DNA of 64,000 nt, taken from NCBI RefSeq assembly GCF_012933445.1, contig NZ_JABBNC010000006.1, positions 234,405 to 298,404 of the forward strand. The letters are read 5' to 3'. Numbering within the stretch: position 1 is the stretch's first letter; every line of letters starts with the position of its first letter. The stretch is from Actinoplanes sp. TBRC 11911 (GTDB lineage: Bacteria > Actinomycetota > Actinomycetes > Mycobacteriales > Micromonosporaceae). The position numbers were made by a program, and so were the translations under genes. This document shows positions 17,583-26,296 of this stretch, piece after piece. The notes beneath the pieces are model-generated. The model had not been told where the DNA came from and ran no database searches. It worked only from the letters and a program-made list of their open reading frames with translations.

Positions 17583-17713
17583 CCGAGTCAGCGGCCGCAG
17601 GCGAGTCAGCGGCCATAGGCGATCTGCGGCCGTAGGCGATCTGCGGCCGTAGGCGATCTGCGGCCGTAGGCGATCTGCGGCCGTAGGCGATCAGCGGCCG
17701 TAGGCGATCAGCG
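17583..17713. repeat. 17-bp tandem repeat
   Basis: Seven to eight units of GGCGATCTGCGGCCGTA run without gaps; perfect copies start at 17618, 17635, 17652 and 17669, with TCAG variants at both ends. The array begins 27 bp after the stop of the diguanylate cyclase gene. Each unit contains GCGGCCG-type near-palindromic sequence. The function is unknown. Confidence 0.9.
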
Positions 17714-17884
17714 ATCTGATCGCCGTCCGTCCGCCAGTCCCCGCCGCCCCTCTCGCATATCCGACATTTCCCGAGATTTATTGGATCGGCTGGGCCGCTG
17801 GTCAGGCGGGCTCGGCGCTCGGCCGCGCGGCGCTTCCATTCCGTGAGACAGGCGACCACCTGCTGAGACCCGCGCCCGCATCAT

Positions 17885-18073
17885 GGACCCACCGTCCGCG
17901 ATGTGGGACCGACGTCCATTGTAGAGAATACCTTTGTCACGTAACGAGGCTTTCGCCCGGCAGGTTTCTCCGGCCGAATGTGAACCTTGGAGAGTTATGG
18001 CTCGTATGTGGGCGCAACTCTCCAAGGTTCACAAAAATCCACGATGTGACCACGGCGTCCACATAGCGGGACC
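17885..18073 (-). repeat. Dispersed palindromic intergenic element, copy 2
   Basis: Read on the reverse strand, the blocks come in the same order as in copies 1 and 3. A GTCC-N8-GGAC box (18057-18072) is followed by a perfect 17-bp stem, 17980-17996 pairing with 18016-18032 around a 19-nt loop. About 70 nt later come a TGGACGTC block and another GTCC-N8-GGAC box (17894-17909). This copy has the best-preserved stem of the three. It lies between the 17-bp array and the 8-bp array, and nothing in it looks coding. Confidence 0.85.
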
Positions 18074-18114
18074 GCCCGGCCGCGAACTAACCGCCACAGC
18101 GCCTCGGCTCCGGC

Positions 18115-18190
18115 ACCACCGCGCCACCGCACCACCGCGCCACCGCACCACCGCGCCACCGCGCCACCGCGCCACCGCGCCACCGCGCCA
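18115..18190. repeat. 8-bp microsatellite-like repeat
   Basis: About nine units of GCCACCGC/ACCACCGC run head to tail, 17 bp before the stop of the ferredoxin remnant. The repeat is pure C/G/A with strong strand bias. Length variation between isolates would be expected. No gene is supported here. Confidence 0.85.
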
Positions 18191-18207
18191 CACCGTGACC
18201 AGGTCAC

Positions 18208-18506
18208 TTACCGCCTACCACCACGGTAGGACTTACTCGTCAAGGGCGCGAGCTGCTCCCCGGTCTCGGCGTTCCGGACGGTGATCGCCTCCATCGGGCA
18301 GGAGGCCGCCGCGTCCAGCAGCACCTCGAGCGGATTGGTCACCGCCGCCCGGGGATGGGACCGGCCGTCGTCGCCCATCGCGAAATGCGCCGGCGAGGCC
18401 TGGAGCTCGGCGGCCCAGTCGGTGATCGACTCCCAGGAGACAACGCCACGCACATGCCCGACTCGATGCATTCGTCGCTTGTGGACACCTGCCGGGACGG
18501 TGCCAC
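18208..18506 (-). pseudogene. P450-associated ferredoxin, frame-disrupted
   Basis: The N-terminal cluster motif (DECIESGMCVALSP, starting from a GTG near 18506 or 18488) is in one frame. The rest (AHFAMGDDGRSHP to AAASCPMEAITVRNAETGE) is in another. The joined sequence would be a standard 3Fe-4S ferredoxin with C-x5-C and a distal C-P. Removing about 44 nt between the codons for CVALSP and AHFAMG restores both the frame and the usual Cys-to-Phe spacing, so an insertion is likely. A simple indel is the alternative. It follows the P450 gene by a few bases, as redox partners usually do. If the break is real, the P450 must use another ferredoxin. Confidence 0.65.
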
Positions 18507-18508
18507 GC

Positions 18509-19690
18509 TCACCACCGGACCGGCAGCTCGCGCAGGCTCCGCAGGAACATGCCCTGCTGGAACGTCAGCTCCGCCACCGGCGCGTCCGGGTGCAGCGACG
18601 GCAGCCGGCGCAGCAGACCGCTCAGCGCCTCCTGCAGCTCCATCCGGGCCAGTTGCGCACCGAGGCAGTGGTGCACGCCGGCGCCGAACGCCAGGTGCGC
18701 CCCCTGCGGGCGGGTCAGGTCGAGCTGGTTCGCGTCCGGGATCACCGACGGATCGCGGTTCGCGATGGTCATCGCCGGGATCACCGCGGCGCCGGCCGGG
18801 ATCGTCACGCCGCCCAGCTCGACCTCGGTGGTCGCCACCCTGGGCAGGCCGGTGCCGATCTCGCCGAGCTGCGCGAAGCGCAGCAGTTCCTCGACCGCCT
18901 CCGGGATGATCTCCGGTTTGGCCTGCAAGCGGGCGAGCTGGCCGGGGTACTCGTGCAGCGTCAGCAGGAACAGGTTGATCTGGTTCGCGGTGGTCTCGTG
19001 GCCGGCCACCAGCAACGTGCGGCCCATCCGCACCAGTTCGTCCTCGGCGAGGCGGTCCTCGTTGTCGCGGGCCTCGATCAGGGCGGTCATCAGGTCGTCC
19101 GCCGGTTCCTTGCGCTTGCGTTCGATCAGCTCCGCGAAGTACTGCCAGAGGCGCTCCATACCCGCCTCGGCGGCCGCCGGGTCGCCGATGCCCATCACCG
19201 AGTCGGACCATTCGTGGAACAGGTGGCGGTCCGTGGCGGGCACCCCGAGCAGCTCACAGATGACCTGCACGGGCAGCCGCAGGGAGAAGTTCTCCACCAG
19301 GTCGACCGGCTGCGGCAGCATCTCCATCTGGTCGATCAGCGTGTCGACCATTTCGGCCACGCGCGGGCGCAGCGCCTCCACCCGGCGGGCGGTGAACGCG
19401 CCGGCCACCAGGCGCCGCAACCGGGTGTGCTCGGGCGGGTCCAGCCCGAGGATCGATCCGGCGGAGTCCTTCCCCAGCCCGGTGCCGGCCACCCCGGGTT
19501 CGGCTGCCTCGGCCCGGCTGAACCGGGGGTCGATGAGCACCTTCCGCACGTCGTCGAACCGGGTGACCAGCCAGGCCGTCCTGCCGTCCGGCAAGCTCAC
19601 CTCGCAGACCGGCCGGGTGAGTTGCAGACGGGTCAGCTGGGGTGCCGGGTGGAAGATCGACGGCGGTGCCGGGAAGGGGAATGCAGGCAA
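18509..19690 (-). CDS. Cytochrome P450
   Basis: About 393 residues with the soluble bacterial P450 signatures. These are AGHETTANQ in the I helix (oxygen activation), EELLR for the K-helix ExxR, and FGAGVHHCLGAQLARMEL, where the cysteine is the haem thiolate ligand. GTG at 19699 is possible, but GGAGGTGAT sits exactly where a ribosome site for the TTG at 19690 would be, so I chose TTG. The family hydroxylates or epoxidises small substrates using NAD(P)H through ferredoxin. Its ferredoxin gene follows directly but is frame-disrupted. Confidence 0.92.
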   Translation of the reverse strand: MPAFPFPAPPSIFHPAPQLTRLQLTRPVCEVSLPDGRTAWLVTRFDDVRKVLIDPRFSRAEAAEPGVAGTGLGKDSAGSILGLDPPEHTRLRRLVAGAFTARRVEALRPRVAEMVDTLIDQMEMLPQPVDLVENFSLRLPVQVICELLGVPATDRHLFHEWSDSVMGIGDPAAAEAGMERLWQYFAELIERKRKEPADDLMTALIEARDNEDRLAEDELVRMGRTLLVAGHETTANQINLFLLTLHEYPGQLARLQAKPEIIPEAVEELLRFAQLGEIGTGLPRVATTEVELGGVTIPAGAAVIPAMTIANRDPSVIPDANQLDLTRPQGAHLAFGAGVHHCLGAQLARMELQEALSGLLRRLPSLHPDAPVAELTFQQGMFLRSLRELPVRW

Positions 19691-19803
19691 CGGGATCACC
19701 TCCGGAGAGTGACATCCCGATAACCTATCGAAGTTCGACGATCATTGGTGGCCGTTCATCAGCAAATTCGCGCGGGAAAGGCCGAAAATTCGGCGACGTA
19801 TCG

Positions 19804-20550
19804 ATGATCTATCCTCGTCCGGTGCCCGCGCCCCGACGCGCCGCCCTCGGCGTCGCCTTATCGCTCCTCTCGTGCCTGCTGGCCGGCTGTGCCGTCAGCC
19901 CGGCCACGGTGACCCGAGCGCTCGCAGATCGCAACCAGGACTCGTCGCTGAGTTTCGACTACACGGCCGACAGCGGCGGTGACTACATCGACCAGGTCGT
20001 GCAGATCGACAACAACGGCGACGAGGCGGTGATCCCGACGCTGCGGTACATCGCTCTCGACGCCAACGGCGTGGGGATGCCCGAGATCAAGGTCTTCACC
20101 GCGTTCGGCAGCGATCACGGCGACGTCGTGGTGCCGACCAGCGGCGCGTGGGAGATCGTCCAGTTCGTCGGCGAGGGCCGCGACAAGGTGGCCGACGTCC
20201 AGGTGACGGTGCTGCGGTCACAGCACACCGATTACCCGTACGTGGAGACCGAGCCGGACACCGAGGCCTTCGACGAGTCGGGTAGGGAGGACGAGTATTT
20301 CGCGAACTTCCGGTCGGTGAAGGTCACCAACGACAACGACGACCCCATCCGCGTACGCCTCGCCTTCGTGGCCTGGCAGGGTCTGGACAGCGGCGCCGAC
20401 CAGTTCCAGGTGGCCGTCCCGGTCGGCGAGCTGACCACGGTGCCCGCGCACGGCGACGCCACGGTCGAGGTGGACCCGGGGGCGCTCACGTCGATCTTCC
20501 AGTACGGCGGCAAGTACCCCACGAACGTCATCGCGTACTACTCGCACTGA
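19804..20550 (+). CDS. Putative lipoprotein of unknown function
   Basis: About 248 residues. The N-terminus has a positively charged start, a hydrophobic core and a lipobox (LLAGC, cysteine near residue 28), so it should be lipid-anchored outside the membrane. The body is beta-rich and acidic, with repeated strand-turn patterns around DSSLSFDYTADSGGDYIDQVVQIDNNGDE, resembling an immunoglobulin-like fold, but I cannot name a family. An upstream start exists, but the lipobox position favours 19804. A terminator-like hairpin follows at 20561-20585. Confidence 0.7.
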   Translation: MIYPRPVPAPRRAALGVALSLLSCLLAGCAVSPATVTRALADRNQDSSLSFDYTADSGGDYIDQVVQIDNNGDEAVIPTLRYIALDANGVGMPEIKVFTAFGSDHGDVVVPTSGAWEIVQFVGEGRDKVADVQVTVLRSQHTDYPYVETEPDTEAFDESGREDEYFANFRSVKVTNDNDDPIRVRLAFVAWQGLDSGADQFQVAVPVGELTTVPAHGDATVEVDPGALTSIFQYGGKYPTNVIAYYSH

Positions 20551-20560
20551 CCCGGAAAAG

Positions 20561-20585
20561 GGGGCCCGGCGACCGGACCCCCTTC
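20561..20585. terminator. Bidirectional terminator-like hairpin
   Basis: GGGGGCCCGG, a 3-4 nt loop and CCGGACCCCC form a strong GC stem with one C-A mismatch, followed by TTCC on the plus strand and preceded by AAAA for the minus strand. It lies between the convergent lipoprotein and M28 peptidase genes. Confidence 0.65.
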
Positions 20586-20598
20586 CCTGGTGCGGAGA

Positions 20599-22104
20599 TC
20601 AGCGAACCGCGTACGGTCCCTTGTAGGTGAGCTCCGGAGCCTTCCGCTTGGCGAACGAGCCGTCCGGGAAGAAGCCGGTCTTGGTCAGCGCGAGCGTGTA
20701 GACGGCGTGGGCCGCCGCGTCACCGAGCTCGTTGAGTGCCGACGTGTTGAGGTTGTTGATGGTGTCGCACGCCTGGTGGTAGCAGACGTCGTACGCCGCG
20801 CCGGCCGTCCCGCCGTACACGGCCGCCTGTTCCGGCGTCTTCTCACCTTCGGCGCCGCTGAACAGCCCGCCGGCCGGGATGCCGACCGCGATGAACGGGC
20901 CGTAGTCGCTGCGCCCGTCGAACGCGGTGGGATCGGTCGCCAGTCCCTGCTTTCCGAAGTAGTCGTTGAAGATGCCCTCGATCTCGGCGGATCCGGCCGG
21001 GCCGGACGTGCCGGTCGCGGAGCCGTCGCCGTCGTAGACGAACCGGACGTAGTTCGGCGAGCCGACCATGTCGAAGTTCAGGTTCGCGTAGATCTTGCCG
21101 AGCTGCGCGTCGGACAACGTGTTGACGTAGTGCTCGGAGCCGAGCAGGCCGCCCTCCTCGGCGCCCCAGAAGGCGAAGCGCACCTTCTGCTTCGGCTTCA
21201 CCTTGAGCGCCTTGAACTGCTCGGCGATCTCCAGGATGGTGGCGGTGCCGCTGCCGTTGTCGTTGATGCCCGGTCCTTCCTGGACCGAGTCGAGGTGTGC
21301 GCCGACGACGATGACCTTGTTGGCGTCGCCGCCGGTCGTCTCGCCGAACACGTTGCTGGTCGTCTTGGTCTCCACGAAGGTCGAGGTGGTCACGGTCGCG
21401 GTGACCGGTCCCGCCTGGGTGGCCGCGTAGAGCGAGTTGCCGTCGGCGAAGCTGAGCCCGACGGTCGGGGTGTCGACGACCTGGCCGATGTCGCCGACGA
21501 ACAGGTCGGTGCGGCCCGGCTGGCCCTCGTTGAAGATGACCACGGCGTCGTAGCCGGCCGCGGCCGCGTTGACCACCTTGGTCCCGAAGGTGCACGTGCC
21601 ACGCTGGATCAGCGCGATCGCCGGACCGGCCGGCGCGGCCGGGAAGTCGGTGGCCTCACAGCCCGACGTGGAGCTGGGTGCCGGGGTGGGCGGCAGGACG
21701 ACGTCGATCGGCACGACGGTACCGGTGACGGTGCCGCTGCCGGAGTACTGATAGGTCGCCGTCTCGTAGCTGACCTGGTTCGGCGAGTCCTGGGTCAGGA
21801 CCGCCGGGGCGAGCTCGTGGAAGAGCGGGAAGGTGAACGGCTGCTGGCTCACCTTGAGCCCGGCGGCCTTGAGAGTGTCCTTGACGTACGCGGCGGACGC
21901 GTCGAACCCGGGAGTGCCCGAAGCCCTCGTTCCACCGTTCTGGTTCGCGATCCGCTGCAGGACACGCTCGTGGCTGAGGATGCCGCCGACCGTGACCGCG
22001 TCGCGGAACTTCTTGCTGTTGACATTGTCGACGGCTGCCGCGGGTGCCGCACTGACGACCACTAATGCGAGCGCCGCTGCGACGGAAATGGCTGCCTTGC
22101 GCAC
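20599..22104 (-). CDS. Secreted M28-family zinc aminopeptidase
   Basis: About 501 residues. VRKAAISVAAALALVVVSAA then AAA marks a Sec signal peptide. A protease-associated domain (about 110-250) is inserted before the catalytic core. Metal ligands are visible as GAHLDSVQEGPGINDNGSG (His/Asp), WGAEEGGLLG (Glu-Glu), FDMVGSP (Asp) and a C-terminal His near CYHQACDTI. This matches Streptomyces-type secreted aminopeptidases. GTG at 22104 is chosen because GGGAGG lies 4 bases before it; the ATG at 22116 is the alternative. Confidence 0.9.
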   Translation of the reverse strand: MRKAAISVAAALALVVVSAAPAAAVDNVNSKKFRDAVTVGGILSHERVLQRIANQNGGTRASGTPGFDASAAYVKDTLKAAGLKVSQQPFTFPLFHELAPAVLTQDSPNQVSYETATYQYSGSGTVTGTVVPIDVVLPPTPAPSSTSGCEATDFPAAPAGPAIALIQRGTCTFGTKVVNAAAAGYDAVVIFNEGQPGRTDLFVGDIGQVVDTPTVGLSFADGNSLYAATQAGPVTATVTTSTFVETKTTSNVFGETTGGDANKVIVVGAHLDSVQEGPGINDNGSGTATILEIAEQFKALKVKPKQKVRFAFWGAEEGGLLGSEHYVNTLSDAQLGKIYANLNFDMVGSPNYVRFVYDGDGSATGTSGPAGSAEIEGIFNDYFGKQGLATDPTAFDGRSDYGPFIAVGIPAGGLFSGAEGEKTPEQAAVYGGTAGAAYDVCYHQACDTINNLNTSALNELGDAAAHAVYTLALTKTGFFPDGSFAKRKAPELTYKGPYAVR

Positions 22105-22338
22105 GTAACCTCCCATGTCGAAATGACCCGAGGACGAGGGGTGCATCCGCATGACTCAATCAATTTCAATCTATAAATGTCAAGTGGGGACCGGGTCGTC
22201 GGCAGAGATCCACATCCGTTTTATACCGCACTGGGCGGCGAACGGCGCGGCTGTGCTCACTTCGGTGTATTTCCGCTGCCCGAAGCGATTGGGCACCCCG
22301 CGTTTGCCGTGGCGGGACCTTGCCTCTACCTTTGCGCG

Positions 22339-22896
22339 ATGCCACCGGAACACCCGGTCCGCGCCGATGCGGTCCGCAACCGAGAACACATCCTCGAGAT
22401 AGCGCACGAGGCGTTCGCCGCGGACGGGTCGGTCTCGCTGAACGCGATCGCCAAGCGGGCGGGTGTCGGCCCGGGCACGCTGTACCGGCACTTCCCCACC
22501 CGGGAGGACCTGATTCTCGCGGTCTATCAGCACGACGTGCTGACCGTGGCGCACGCGGTAGACAAGTTATTGGACGACCACGAGCCGCTGGACGCGTTCC
22601 GGTTGTGGTTCTCCGAACTGGCCGGCTATGTGCGGCTGAAGCACGGCCTGGGCGCCGCCTTCACCGCGGCCGCGATCCAGGACGTGGTCAACGCGACGTA
22701 CGCGCCGGTGATCGCGGCGGTCGGCACGCTGATCGCGGCGTGCGAGCGGGACGGCAGCCTGCGTTCCGGGCTCGACCCGGCCGACATCCTGCTGCTGATG
22801 GAGTTCATGTGGCGGGGCGCCGCGGGCGCGGAGGGCGAGGCGCAGGCCCGGCGCGTCATGGAGCTGGTCATCGAGGGGCTACGGCCGCGGGGCTGA
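22339..22896 (+). CDS. TetR-family transcriptional regulator
   Basis: 185 residues from the ATG at 22339. The DNA-binding part reads NREHILEIAHEAFAADGSVSLNAIAKRAGVGPGTLYRHFPTREDLI, a standard TetR helix-turn-helix. The C-terminal half has the TetR_C-type VNATYAPVIAAVGTLIAACERDGSLR region. It is divergent from the M28 peptidase and convergent with an AraC gene that it overlaps by 18 bp. The intergenic region (22105-22338) is AT-richer than its surroundings near 22155-22190 but shows no clear dyad I would assign. Its target is unknown. Confidence 0.88.
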   Translation: MPPEHPVRADAVRNREHILEIAHEAFAADGSVSLNAIAKRAGVGPGTLYRHFPTREDLILAVYQHDVLTVAHAVDKLLDDHEPLDAFRLWFSELAGYVRLKHGLGAAFTAAAIQDVVNATYAPVIAAVGTLIAACERDGSLRSGLDPADILLLMEFMWRGAAGAEGEAQARRVMELVIEGLRPRG

Positions 22897-23814
22897 TTCC
22901 CGGCGCCATTGTGCGGGTGTCAGCCCGTACCGGCGTACGAAAGCTCTTTCGAATGTCCGCAGTTCCACAATGCCGACTTCTGCCGCGATTTCGGCGATAC
23001 CGCGGCGGGCGTTACCCGGATCGGAGAGTTTGGCCCGGGCGGTATCCATTCTCTGCTCCCGGATGTACGCCCCGGGGGTCTGCCCGATTCGGCCGAACAG
23101 CTGTTGCGCGTACCGCACGGAAATGTGATGGCGCCGCGCGAGGGAGGCGGCCGTGAGGTCCGGGTCGCCGAGCCGCTCGCGGACGTGCCGCCGCATCATG
23201 TCGAGCGCCACCTCGCCCGCGGCGCTCTCGCCCGGAACCGTGGCCGGCCCGCCGCGCAACGCCATCGCGACCATGTCGACCGCCACCAGCCCGGCGTCCT
23301 GGCGCTGCGTCGGCGTCAACCCGTCGGACACCTTCACCATTTGCCGTAAATATCCAGACAGGAGTTGCATGGCGGGCAGGGCCGGGTCCAGGCCGTACGC
23401 CAGCCCGGCGGTGAGATCCTTGTCGCGCAGCCCCAGGGCGGACCGCGGGAAGCGCAGCAGCAGGCTGCGCACCGGATCGTCCATGGTGAGGTCCCACGCG
23501 TTGCGGCTCTCGAACAGCGCGCCGACACCCGGCCGCAGCGACGCCTCGCGCCCGGCGTGCCGTAACCGGCCGGATCCGGCCAGGTAGAGCGAGAACATCA
23601 GCAGGTCGTCGCGGCCGTGGCGGGCCACCATCCGCTCGGTGCGCACCGCCCGGAACGCCGAGTTGCGCCCGTCGATCAGCGCGAGCTCCGGCCCGAGGGG
23701 GAACATGTCGACCTGGGCACGGAAGTCGCCGTCCGTGGTGGCGACCATCGGGACAAATCCGTCGTCGGCGGCCTGTTCGAACTCCGCCGCCGACCGCATC
23801 GTGTAGGTCAGCAC
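22879..23814 (-). CDS. AraC-family transcriptional regulator
   Basis: 311 residues. The N-terminal two thirds form an AraC-binding-like cupin domain. The C-terminal 100 residues carry the two helix-turn-helix units (LTAASLARRHHISVRYAQQLFGRIGQTPGAYIREQRM and the GIAEIAAEVG...FERAFVRRYGLTPAQWRRE signature). Such proteins usually activate catabolic or stress genes. GTG at 23814 is used; ATG at 23799 is possible. It shares its 3' end with the convergent TetR gene. The fusion oxidoreductase gene lies upstream on the same strand, 136 bp away. Confidence 0.9.
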   Translation of the reverse strand: MLTYTMRSAAEFEQAADDGFVPMVATTDGDFRAQVDMFPLGPELALIDGRNSAFRAVRTERMVARHGRDDLLMFSLYLAGSGRLRHAGREASLRPGVGALFESRNAWDLTMDDPVRSLLLRFPRSALGLRDKDLTAGLAYGLDPALPAMQLLSGYLRQMVKVSDGLTPTQRQDAGLVAVDMVAMALRGGPATVPGESAAGEVALDMMRRHVRERLGDPDLTAASLARRHHISVRYAQQLFGRIGQTPGAYIREQRMDTARAKLSDPGNARRGIAEIAAEVGIVELRTFERAFVRRYGLTPAQWRRESAPRP

Positions 23815-23950
23815 CCCACGACATTACTGCGCCGATTTCGTCGCCCCGGAGTGCGCGTTTGGTCGTGTGCGCGGGCCGCGGCGCGACGTAGCTTCGGTTG
23901 CGGTCCGCCGGGAAAGGCGGGGGGCGTTCCCGGCGGACCAATGATCTCCG

Positions 23951-26194
23951 CTACCGTGACGTGAGCGGCGGGATCGGGAAGTTGCGGTTGAAGACGTTGT
24001 CCGGGTCGTACCGGCCCTTCAGCTCGCGCAGCCGGGTCAGCGCCGGCTCCGGGAAGGCCTCCAGCAGCAGCTCGGGCTCGGTGCCGCTCTCGAAGCTCAG
24101 GTACATCCCGTCGAGGTGTTCGCGCAGCTCGGACCACATCTTGTCGAGCTGCCGCCGGTTCTGCGACACCGCCCCGGCCAGCAGCGAGAAGTTCTGATGC
24201 CGATGCGGGTACGCGGTCTCGTCCGCCGCGACGTCGTTGACCGCGCCGCCCACCGACCGGAACTGGACGACCGCGATGTCACCGGAACGGATCATCGCGG
24301 CCAGCGCGCCGGCCACCTCGGGGGTGATGTGGTCGAGCAGGCCGCTGTGGGTGTCCTCGAGGCCCTGACCGACGTGCCGGTTGTTCGCCGGTGCGACGAT
24401 CGCCGGGTACGGCGCCACCTGGGCGCTCTGGTCGAGGATCGGCCCGATCGCCAGGAACGGCTCGATCGCCGCGCGGGCCGCCTCCACGTCGTCGCCCGCG
24501 TAGATGAGCGTGACCTGCACGATCGGCGCGCCCGCCCGCCGCCCCGGGAACATCATCAGGAAGCTGGTCAGCTCCCGCGGCGCCCGCTCGATCAGCGCGC
24601 CCCACGCCTGCAGCACCGCCGCCGGATCACTCGCGTCGACCACGAGCTGGGCGAAAACCACGTCCCCGACCTCGTACGCCGTGAGTTCGAGCGCGGTGAC
24701 GACCCCGAAATTCCCGCCGGCACCGCGCACCGCCCAGAACAGATCCGGGTGATGGTCGCGGTCGGCGCGCACCTGCGTGCCGTCGGCCAGCACCAGCTCG
24801 GCCGCCTGGACGTGATCGATGGTCAGCCCGTACTTGCGGGACAGATAGCCGATGCCGGCCGTGGTGGCGAGCCCGCCGACGCCGACGTCGCCGTAGTCGC
24901 CGGAGCTCATCGCGAGCCCGTCCGCGGCCAGCACCTTCGCCACGTTTCCCCAGCGGGCGCCCGGTTCCAGCCGGACCCGCCGGGTGGCCCGGTCGAGCAC
25001 GCTCACCTTGTTCATCCGGGACAGGTCGATGATCACGCCGCCGTCATTCGTGGAGCGGCCGCTCATGCCGTGGCCGCCGCTACGCACCGAGATGTCCACG
25101 CCCTGCGCCCGCGCGAACCCGACCGCGTCGGACACCTCGGCCGCCGTCGACGGGCGCAGCACCAGTGCCGGCGATCCGGTACGGATGTAGGTGTGCCGGA
25201 CCTGTTCGTACTGCGGGTCGCCCGGTTCCACCGCGGCAGCGGCCAGCGACGCCGGCACCCCGTCGTAGTCGATGCCGGGAACGCGGCGCGCCAGCGCGGA
25301 CGCGGTGCGCGCCACGCCCGCCGAGGCGCGTTCGCGCGCGACGGCCTCGCGCAGTGCCGGCGCCACCTCCTGCCCCAGGATCTGCAGAGCCCGGGGGTCG
25401 TCGCCGCCGACGATGAAGGTGCTGAACCCCTCCTCCAGGACCAGCGGCAGCAGCCGGTCCACCAAGGCGCCCGGGTCGCCGCGCAGCAGCTCGACCGGCC
25501 GCATGAGGTTCAGCAGTCGCCGGATCTCGCGCGGGTCCCGGCCGGCCTCGGCCGCCGCGTCGTCGATGATCTTGTTGGCGTCGCGGATGCCCGGCGACCG
25601 CACGTAGTCGTAGGAGGGCAGCCAGCCGTCGGCCTTGCGGCCGGTGAGCCGCAACATCTTCGGCTTGTACGCGCCGAGCCAGATGCCGATGTCGTGCGCG
25701 GGTGCCGGCCCGCGCCGCATCTGGACGCGGTGATGCTCGCCGGTTAACCGCACCGGGCCCGGTGCCGTCTCGTCCCAGACCCCGCGCATGATGTCGATCG
25801 CCTCGCTCAACGCGTCGATCGCCGCGCCGGTCCCCCGCACCGGAGCGCCCATGCCCTGCGCCGCGTCGGGGAACGCGCCGGCGCCGATGCCCATCTCGAG
25901 CCGGCCGCCGGAGAGCCGGTCGAGGCTCGCCGCGGCCCGGGCCAGCACGCCGGGCGGCCGCAGCGGCACGTTGAGCACGTTGCCGGTCACGTGGATCGCC
26001 GACGTCCGCGCGGCGACCCAGCCGAGCAGGGTCCACGTGTCCAGAAACCCCGGGTTGTACGGGTGGTCCTGGAAGGTGGCCAGGTCGAGCCCGGCCGCCT
26101 CGGACACCTCGGCGAGCGCGACCGCCCGCTCGGGCTGGTCGGCGGCGGGCGTGATGAACGCTCCGAACTGAAGCTCGTGACCGTAGTCCGGCAT
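23951..26194 (-). CDS. Fusion of luciferase-like monooxygenase and FAD-linked oxidase
   Basis: 747 residues with two flavin modules. Residues 1 to about 300 are a luciferase-like (LLM) F420/FMN-dependent oxidoreductase: FGAFITPAADQPERAV, AARTSAIHVTGNVLNVPLRPP, SGGRLEMGIGAG. Residues about 320-747 are a berberine-bridge-type FAD oxidase: VRSGGHGMSG with the flavin-linking histidine, GGNFGVVT and a C-terminal RYDPDNVFNRNFPIPP. The second covalent cysteine of bicovalent enzymes is not seen. A GGGGGGA ribosome site precedes the ATG. It is divergent from a MarR gene, which probably controls it. A combined hydroxylation/oxidation of one substrate is inferred. Confidence 0.85.
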   Translation of the reverse strand: MPDYGHELQFGAFITPAADQPERAVALAEVSEAAGLDLATFQDHPYNPGFLDTWTLLGWVAARTSAIHVTGNVLNVPLRPPGVLARAAASLDRLSGGRLEMGIGAGAFPDAAQGMGAPVRGTGAAIDALSEAIDIMRGVWDETAPGPVRLTGEHHRVQMRRGPAPAHDIGIWLGAYKPKMLRLTGRKADGWLPSYDYVRSPGIRDANKIIDDAAAEAGRDPREIRRLLNLMRPVELLRGDPGALVDRLLPLVLEEGFSTFIVGGDDPRALQILGQEVAPALREAVARERASAGVARTASALARRVPGIDYDGVPASLAAAAVEPGDPQYEQVRHTYIRTGSPALVLRPSTAAEVSDAVGFARAQGVDISVRSGGHGMSGRSTNDGGVIIDLSRMNKVSVLDRATRRVRLEPGARWGNVAKVLAADGLAMSSGDYGDVGVGGLATTAGIGYLSRKYGLTIDHVQAAELVLADGTQVRADRDHHPDLFWAVRGAGGNFGVVTALELTAYEVGDVVFAQLVVDASDPAAVLQAWGALIERAPRELTSFLMMFPGRRAGAPIVQVTLIYAGDDVEAARAAIEPFLAIGPILDQSAQVAPYPAIVAPANNRHVGQGLEDTHSGLLDHITPEVAGALAAMIRSGDIAVVQFRSVGGAVNDVAADETAYPHRHQNFSLLAGAVSQNRRQLDKMWSELREHLDGMYLSFESGTEPELLLEAFPEPALTRLRELKGRYDPDNVFNRNFPIPPLTSR

Positions 26195-26261
26195 GTGATC
26201 CCCCCAGAATCTGTGTTGTCCGACAGAAAGTCTACGAGCGGATCGTTTGTGCTACAACATA

Positions 26262-26277
26262 TGGGTTGATCAACACA
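26262..26277. promoter_or_regulatory. Palindrome between fusion gene and marR (candidate MarR site)
   Basis: GTTGATCAAC (26265-26274), a perfect 10-bp palindrome within TGGGTTGATCAACACA, lies 23 bp before the MarR ATG. A related TGTGTTGTCCGACA stretch lies nearer the fusion gene at about 26212-26225. MarR proteins typically bind such dyads to repress both divergent genes. Confidence 0.5.
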
Positions 26278-26296
26278 TCGAGCTACCATCGGGGGC

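Noticed and set aside
17583..18190. CRISPR array suspicion for the short repeats
   Set aside because: Units are contiguous without unique spacers of uniform length, and no cas genes are present.
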